DNA from: Berghia stephanieae
Lineage: Eukaryota > Mollusca > Gastropoda > Nudibranchia > Aeolidiidae
DNA: 64,000 bases
Assembly: GCA_034508935.3 (NCBI GenBank)
Contig: CM067445.1
Location: 78,747,348 to 78,811,347 of the forward strand
Direction: 5' to 3'
Part shown: positions 58,181 through 64,000 of the stretch, one piece after another
Layout of the letters: each line of letters opens with the position of its first letter
Numbering within the stretch: position 1 is the stretch's first letter
Program-made: the position numbers and the translations under genes
The notes under the pieces: model-generated
What the model was told of the DNA's origin: nothing
What the model saw: only the letters and a program-made list of their open reading frames with translations
Database searches by the model: none

Positions 58181-59009
58181 TCTTCCATTCGGAATAATGC
58201 AATGCAATGCGCCAGAATGATGAACTTATCATTAGTGAAACTCTCAGTCACTATTCCGTTTGCAGTTATAGAAACTGTATTGGTCTTCCTAAACACACAA
58301 ACACTCATGAGTATCTCTAAGTCATTAAAAACAGAATAATCACACACACACACACACACACTCCACCCCCCCCCCCCCCCCCGCCCCCCCACACAACCAT
58401 TTCCACAATCCAAGAGCCGGCGGCTTTTTCTCTTTGATCTCGTATCACCATGTTTTCCCCTGTGTCCAGCGCCTCGGGCGTTTGTGGGTTGCCCCCCAAT
58501 CCCGTTACCAGTTGATCATTTTCTCTCCATCCAGTGCTTATTTTATTAATAGGCACCTAGTCCAGTATTATCTTATAATATTAGTATTAGATGGTACTCT
58601 GCCCCTACCCAGTGGTGGGACTCTATTGCATGGTTTGCTGCCAAGAATCACCTCTATTTTTATATTTAGAAATAAAACAGCATATTTTTTAATTGAAAAA
58701 GAATTAAGATTCTGCCTTTTGTCAAAGCCCGACTCATACTGCCTTTTAAATAAAACGCTCAATGCCCAAAGTAATATTATTCTCCTTTCCCCGCACTTTT
58801 TCGCAGCCGCAAATGGCAAAATATTTAATGTAGATATGTCATGCATGTATCTTTTGCAACATGCTCATGGCTAATCAAATAAATCTTCCAATCATTACAC
58901 AAAGACACTCTTTTATCTATACGAGGGAAAATTGATTGTTAACGTTAACAATAGTGACTACAATTGTAATCTCCCAAAGACCACGAATATTTAGATCTAT
59001 GTTTGTTTT

Positions 59010-59100
59010 AAAGTAAAAAGGGAGAAATTGGATAGTAAAAAGTTCTAGAATTACAATTAAAAAGTACCCAAGAAAAAGTAAGACCCAGGGGAATAATAGA
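59010..59100 (-). mobile_element. Retroposon family C fragment
   Basis: 'ggatagtaaaaagttctaga' and 'acccaagaaaaagtaagac' match the 43312 copy in the same orientation. Confidence 0.65.
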
Positions 59101-59364
59101 TCACCGCTTTTGAAGGTATTGTCATCTTCGGGAGTTCTAAAACATGACTTGCTCGCTCACTCGCCCTCCTACCGACTGACAACTGAGAAAGAGAAGCTTC
59201 CCCCCCACCTTACCACACTTCACTTTCGACCCAGCTTCCACTTCCGACACTTCCTGTGATTGCGCATGAGCCCGAATTCCCACGGAAAGCAATTCAGACT
59301 AGGGTCTAAACTGTCAGGCAATAACCAAAAGTAAAAGCCTGGCCTTTTCGTTATTGGCAGACAC

Positions 59365-60024
59365 ATTTATTTATCAGGTTGGCCAAAAGATTTTTTTATG
59401 CAAAATGCCAAACTAGGTGTGAATAATGCCAAATATTCTGAAAAAATACCATTGGTTATTTGTGTCCCAAATCAGTGATATTTAACACAAGATGAAAGTA
59501 AATATCTAGTGCTCAAATGCCAAATCCAGCTTTTAAAAAAAAAAAAAGCAAATGGATCAATAAAATGAACTGAAACATCAAACTGGCAATTCACCTTTTT
59601 TTTCAACCAGCAAGAAACTTTTTAATCATCAAATCGGTTCATAATAGTAATAATAGTCCACCATCCATTAAAATTTTCACTACCTACCTACCTTTTAACT
59701 TTATTGTTCTCCTTTTGTCTCTATAATTTGTTCATTCTGACCACAATTTTGAGGATTTTGATGATGGCCGGGAATTTGTTTATTTTGCGGACGAATCCCT
59801 AGACCTAGGTGTAGTTCGCAACAATATTAACCACACTTCTTTTTTTCCTGTCTTCTTCATACAAGTACAAGACAATACAATTTATTATCACTTCCACAAA
59901 TCTAGATCCAACAACATATTATTCACATTCAAATCAGAGATGAAAATAACAATAACAACCAAAAGGAAGCAAAGATGGTGGAAAATGATCTAGCTCATAT
60001 ATGAATTGATACACCGATATTGAT
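59365..60024. other. Gene-free stretch
   Basis: No gene or recognised repeat. Confidence 0.5.
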
Positions 60025-60103
60025 GTAGATAGACAGCTCAGTGGGTTAGACCACCTTTCATTTTGTTCCTTTTAGCTGCACAGGTTCGAATCCGATTGCT
60101 CCC
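60025..60103 (+). mobile_element. tRNA-like SINE head
   Basis: 'cagctcagtgggttaga' A-box region and a perfect B-box GGTTCGAATCC, followed by poly-T. The stems do not close into a convincing tRNA. Confidence 0.5.
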
Positions 60104-60439
60104 TTTTTTTTTTTTTTGAGCGAGTATATTCTTTTCTCCTTTTTTTGTTTGTCCTTGTTCCATTTCTGAGCATGATTTTCTTAAAATTATTTTTATTCTT
60201 AAAGAAATTTTTATTGTTTTCTTTTTATCTATCGCTCTCTGAATATTTATGTTTGTTTGCTTTTTAATTAATTATTCTTTTTAGAATATACTTTTTGTGA
60301 TCGGAGTGGAGACGAATATGACAATTCAGTGATGCCAAAACTCCGTTTCACCGGAAAAAACTCCGGTCTGAAGCAAAAAATTCCGGGCTCCGGGCAACTT
60401 CCGTCAAATTCCGGTGAGGTCAGTTTGTTCCAAGAATGC

Positions 60440-61720
60440 CCTCCCCTCCCTCCCTCCAACCACCACAACATCATCACTGCCACTAGTATTACAACTATCA
60501 TCACTACCACTACTACTGCAACCACCACTACATCATCATCACTACCACTACTACTACAACCACCACCACCATCACCACATCATCATCACTACCACTACTA
60601 CTACAACCACCACCACCACATCATCATCACTACCACTACTACCACCACAACCACATCGTCATCACTACCACTACTACTGCAACTACCACCACCACATCAT
60701 CATCACTGCAACTACCACTACTACAACAACCACCAGTACCACATCATCATCACTACCACTACTATTACAACCACCAGCATCACATCATCGCTACCACTAC
60801 TACTACAACCACCACTACCACATCATCATCACTACCACTATTACTACAACTACTATCACTATTACAACCACCACCTCCACATCAACATCACTACCAATAC
60901 TACTACAACCACCACACCACATCATCATCACTACCACTTCTACTACAACCACCACCACCACATCGTCATCACTGCAACTACCACTACTACTACAACCACC
61001 AGCATCACATCATCACTACCACTACTACTACTACAACCACCACCACCACATCATCATTACCACTTCTACTACAACCACCACCACCACCGCATCATCACTA
61101 CCACTACTACTACTACAACCACCACCACCACATCATCACTACTAATACTACTACAACCACCACCACCGCATCATCACTACTACTACTACTACAACCACCA
61201 CCACCACATCATCACTACTAATACTACTACAACCACCACCACCACATCATCATTACCAACTACTACAACCACCACCACCACATCATCACTACTAATACTA
61301 CTACAACCACCACCACCACCACATCATCATTACCAATACTACTACACACCACCACCACATCATCACTACATACTACTACACCCACCACCACATCATCATA
61401 TACCATACTACACACCACCACCACATCATCGCACCACTACTACAAACCACCAGCACCACATCATCATCACTACCACACTACTACATATCAACCACACCAC
61501 ATCATCACTACCATTTGTACTACAACCTACCACACCACCACATCTAACATAACTGCCACCACTAAAATCCACCACCACATTATTATCATTAAGACAAACT
61601 ATACAACCACTATGCCACCACCAATCATCATCACTACAACTGCTACTTCAACCACCTCCACCACCATATCATCATTACACCACCACATACTACAACCACA
61701 CACCACTTATCATCCTACCA
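60440..61720. repeat. 1.3-kb compound CAC/CAT/ACT minisatellite
   Basis: Units of about 40-50 bp: 'accaccaccaccacatcatc' plus 'atcactaccactactactac'. Inverse of the 43951-44402 array. From about 61330 on the units lose single bases frequently. Long His/Thr-rich open frames here are repeat artefacts. Confidence 0.95.
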
Positions 61721-61727
61721 CTATAAG

Positions 61728-64000
61728 TGCCTGCTCCACTCACTTTTCTGAATTAAAAATTCACCCCACACACCGGAGCATACTCAATGTCTCAATCGTT
61801 TCTATGTTATATGTTTGTGATGAGAATATTGGCTATTAAGCTTAACTGCTGGTCAAAATTACTTCGCGATGGTGGCGAACGAATCGGCGATCTCAAGAAG
61901 TGGTGAGAGAGGGATCTAGAAATGACTTTGGTTTGAAACGAATATTTTGTGTTCGTGGATAGCTCACACGGTAGAGCCACGCTCTCACCTGCCAGGCGGA
62001 GTTGTCGTACCAATAAGGTCGCAGGTTCAAACCCCACCACCCCGCGAAAATAATTTTTATTCTCTATTGTCTTCTGGCACTTATCTACTCACTTCATATC
62101 TTGTTGTTACCAACATAAGTGCCTGCTCCACTCACTTTTCTGAATTAAAAATTCACCCCAACACCGGAGCATACTCAATGTCTCAATCGTTTCTATGTTA
62201 TATGTTTGTGATGAGAATATTGGCTATTAAGCTTAACTGCTGGTCAAAATTACTTCGCGATGGTGGCGAACGAATCGGCGATCTCAAGAAGTGGGTGAGA
62301 GAGGGATCTAGAAATGACTTTGGGTTTGAAACGAATATTTTTGTGTTCGTGGATAGCTCACACGGTAGAGCCACGCTCTCACCTGCCAGCGGAGTTGTCG
62401 TACAATAAGGTCGCAGGTTCAAACCCCACCACCGCCGCGAAAATAATTTTATTCTCTATTGTCTTCTGGCACTTATCTACTCACTTCATATCTTGTTGTT
62501 ACCAACATAAGTGCCTGCTCCACTCACTTTTCTGAATTAAAAATTCACCCAACACCGAGCATACTCAATGCTCAACTTTCTAGTATTGTTGATGAATATG
62601 CTATACTTAACTGCTGGTCAAAATTATCGCATGGTGGCGAACGAATCGCGATCTCAGATGGTGAGAGAGGATCTAGAAATGACTTTGGTTTGAAACGAAT
62701 ATTTGTTCGGATAGCTCACACGTAGCCACGCTCTCACTCCAGGCATTGTCTCATAAGTCCAGGTTCAAACCCACCACCGCGCGAAATATTATCTCATTGT
62801 CTTCTGCACTATCTACTCACTTATATCTTTGTACCAACATAAGTGCCTGCTCACTCACTTTCTGAATAAAAATTCACCCATACACCGACATACTCAATCT
62901 CAATCGTTATTTATATTTGGTGAATATTGCTATTAGCTAATGCGTCAAAATTACTTCGCGATGGTGAGGAACGATCGGCGATCCAAGAATGTGAAGAGAC
63001 TAGAAATGACTTTGGGTTTGAAACGAATATTTTTGTGTTCGTGGATAGCTCACACGTAGAGCCAACGCTCTCACCTGCCAGGCGGAGTTGTCGTACCAAT
63101 AAGGTCGCAGGTTCAAACCCCACCACCGCCGCGAAAATAATTTTTATTCTCTATTGTCTTCTGGCACTTATCTACTCACTTCATATCTTGTTGTTACCAA
63201 CATAAGTGCCTGCTCCACTCACTTTTCTGAATTAAAAATTCACCCATACACCGGAGCATACTCAATGTCTCAATCGTTTCTATGTTATATGTTTGTGATG
63301 AGAATATTGGCTATTAAGCTTAACTGCTGGTCAAAATTACTTCGCGATGGTGGCGAACGAATCGGCGATCTCAAGAAGTGGGTGAGAGAGGGATCTAGAA
63401 ATGACTTTGGGTTTGAAACGAATATTTTTGTGTTCGTGGATAGCTCACACGTAGAGCCACGCTCTCACCTGCCAGGCGGAGTTGTCGTACCAATAAGGTC
63501 GCAGGTTCAAACCCCACCACCGCCGCGAAATAATTTTTATTCTCTATTGTCTTCTGGCACTTATTCTACTCACTTCATATCTTGTTGTTACCAACATAAG
63601 TGCCTGCTCCACTCACTTTCTGAATTAAAAATTCACCCCATACACCGGAGCATACTCAATGTCTCATCGTTTCTATGTTATATGTTTGTGATGAGAATAT
63701 TGGCTATTAAGCTTAACTGTGGTCAAAATTACTTCGCGATGTGGCGAACGAATCGGCGATCTCAAGAAGTGGTGAGAGAGGGATCTAGAAATGACTTTGG
63801 TTTGAAACGAATATTTTTGTGTTCGGTGCACACAGTAGAGCCACGCTCTCACCTGCCAGGCGGAGTTGTCGTACCAATAAGGTCGCAGGTTCAAACCCCA
63901 CCACCCCCGTAAAATAATTTTTATTCTCTATTGTCTTCTGGCACTTTTCTACCACTTCATATCTTGTTGTTACCAACATAAGTGCCTGCTCCACTCACTT
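61728..64000 (+). repeat. ~391-bp tandem satellite with tRNA-like segment
   Basis: Unit starts (AGTGCCTGCTCCACTCAC) at about 61728, 62119, 62510, 62841, 63206, 63598 and 63980, the last cut by the window end. Each full unit carries 'gatagctcacacggtagagc' (D-arm/A-box-like) and 'gcaggttcaaacccc' (B-box-like) about 55 bp apart. Units differ mainly by single-base deletions; the fourth, 62510-63205, is the worst. Probably a SINE that became tandem, or a satellite that captured a tRNA-like promoter. Confidence 0.9.

Larger units (their letters stand above)
57929..59364. mobile_element. Inverted-repeat-bounded element, family unknown
   Basis: GTCTGCCAATAA at 57931-57942 and its inverse at 59351-59362, with similarity continuing inward to 'gtctgaattgctt(c/t)ccgtgg'. 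About 1.44 kb. Holds a 34/35-bp array, a C-rich and (CA)n tract and a family C fragment. No transposase recognised. Probably a non-autonomous DNA transposon (inference). Confidence 0.55.

Noticed and set aside
60329-61552. Very long His/Thr-rich open reading frames on several frames
   Set aside because: They follow entirely from the CAC/CAT/ACT minisatellite having no stop codons; no domain or conserved start is seen.
61947-63912. Repeated open frames through the terminal array
   Set aside because: They cross unit boundaries of a 391-bp satellite with tRNA-like segments; length is not a multiple of three and the frames depend on deletion errors.

Overview
The window is animal nuclear DNA: AT-rich, intron-rich and full of microsatellites, tRNA-headed SINEs, non-LTR retrotransposons, Penelope-like remnants and small DNA transposons. 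The repeat mix and gene structures suggest an invertebrate, most likely a marine lophotrochozoan such as a mollusc. That assignment is inference; nothing here fixes the species.

Two host genes can be read. (1) On the + strand, 18 exons between 7063 and 29510 join into a single 1644-nt reading frame (547 codons plus stop). It encodes the PH, RhoGAP and SH3 part of a GRAF-type Rho GTPase-activating protein (ARHGAP26/10/42 family). The 5' part encoding the BAR domain was not found and probably lies upstream of base 1. (2) On the - strand, 51333-56903 is a complete five-exon EMC6 gene (ER membrane protein complex subunit 6, 115 aa), including a 20-nt microexon.

Layout: 1-7062 is intron or flank with a young retroposon, SINEs and a Penelope-like remnant that ends in a well-formed hammerhead ribozyme motif. 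7063-29510 is the GRAF-like gene with repeat-filled introns, including a 53-bp x10 minisatellite. 29511-37300 is 3'-UTR or intergenic DNA with a nest of LINE, pogo/Tigger-like and hAT-like elements. 37700-43850 is dominated by two short retroposon families with clear 11-12 bp target-site duplications. 43950-49735 is a minisatellite followed by an old LINE relic that holds both a SINE and a nearly intact 4.4-kb LINE (endonuclease, reverse transcriptase, RNase H) with a 13-bp target-site duplication. 51333-56903 is EMC6. 57929-59364 is an inverted-repeat-bounded element with 34/35-bp subrepeats. 60440-61720 is a compound trinucleotide minisatellite. 61728-64000 is a ~391-bp tandem satellite with a tRNA-like segment in every unit, and its copies differ mainly by single-base losses that look like sequencing error.

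The two host genes are unrelated in function: one regulates Rho GTPases at membranes, the other inserts membrane proteins at the ER. I see no operon-like or defence-type gene system. The most interesting signals are the hammerhead motif, the EMC6 microexon, the unnamed retroposon families and the tRNA-like satellite.
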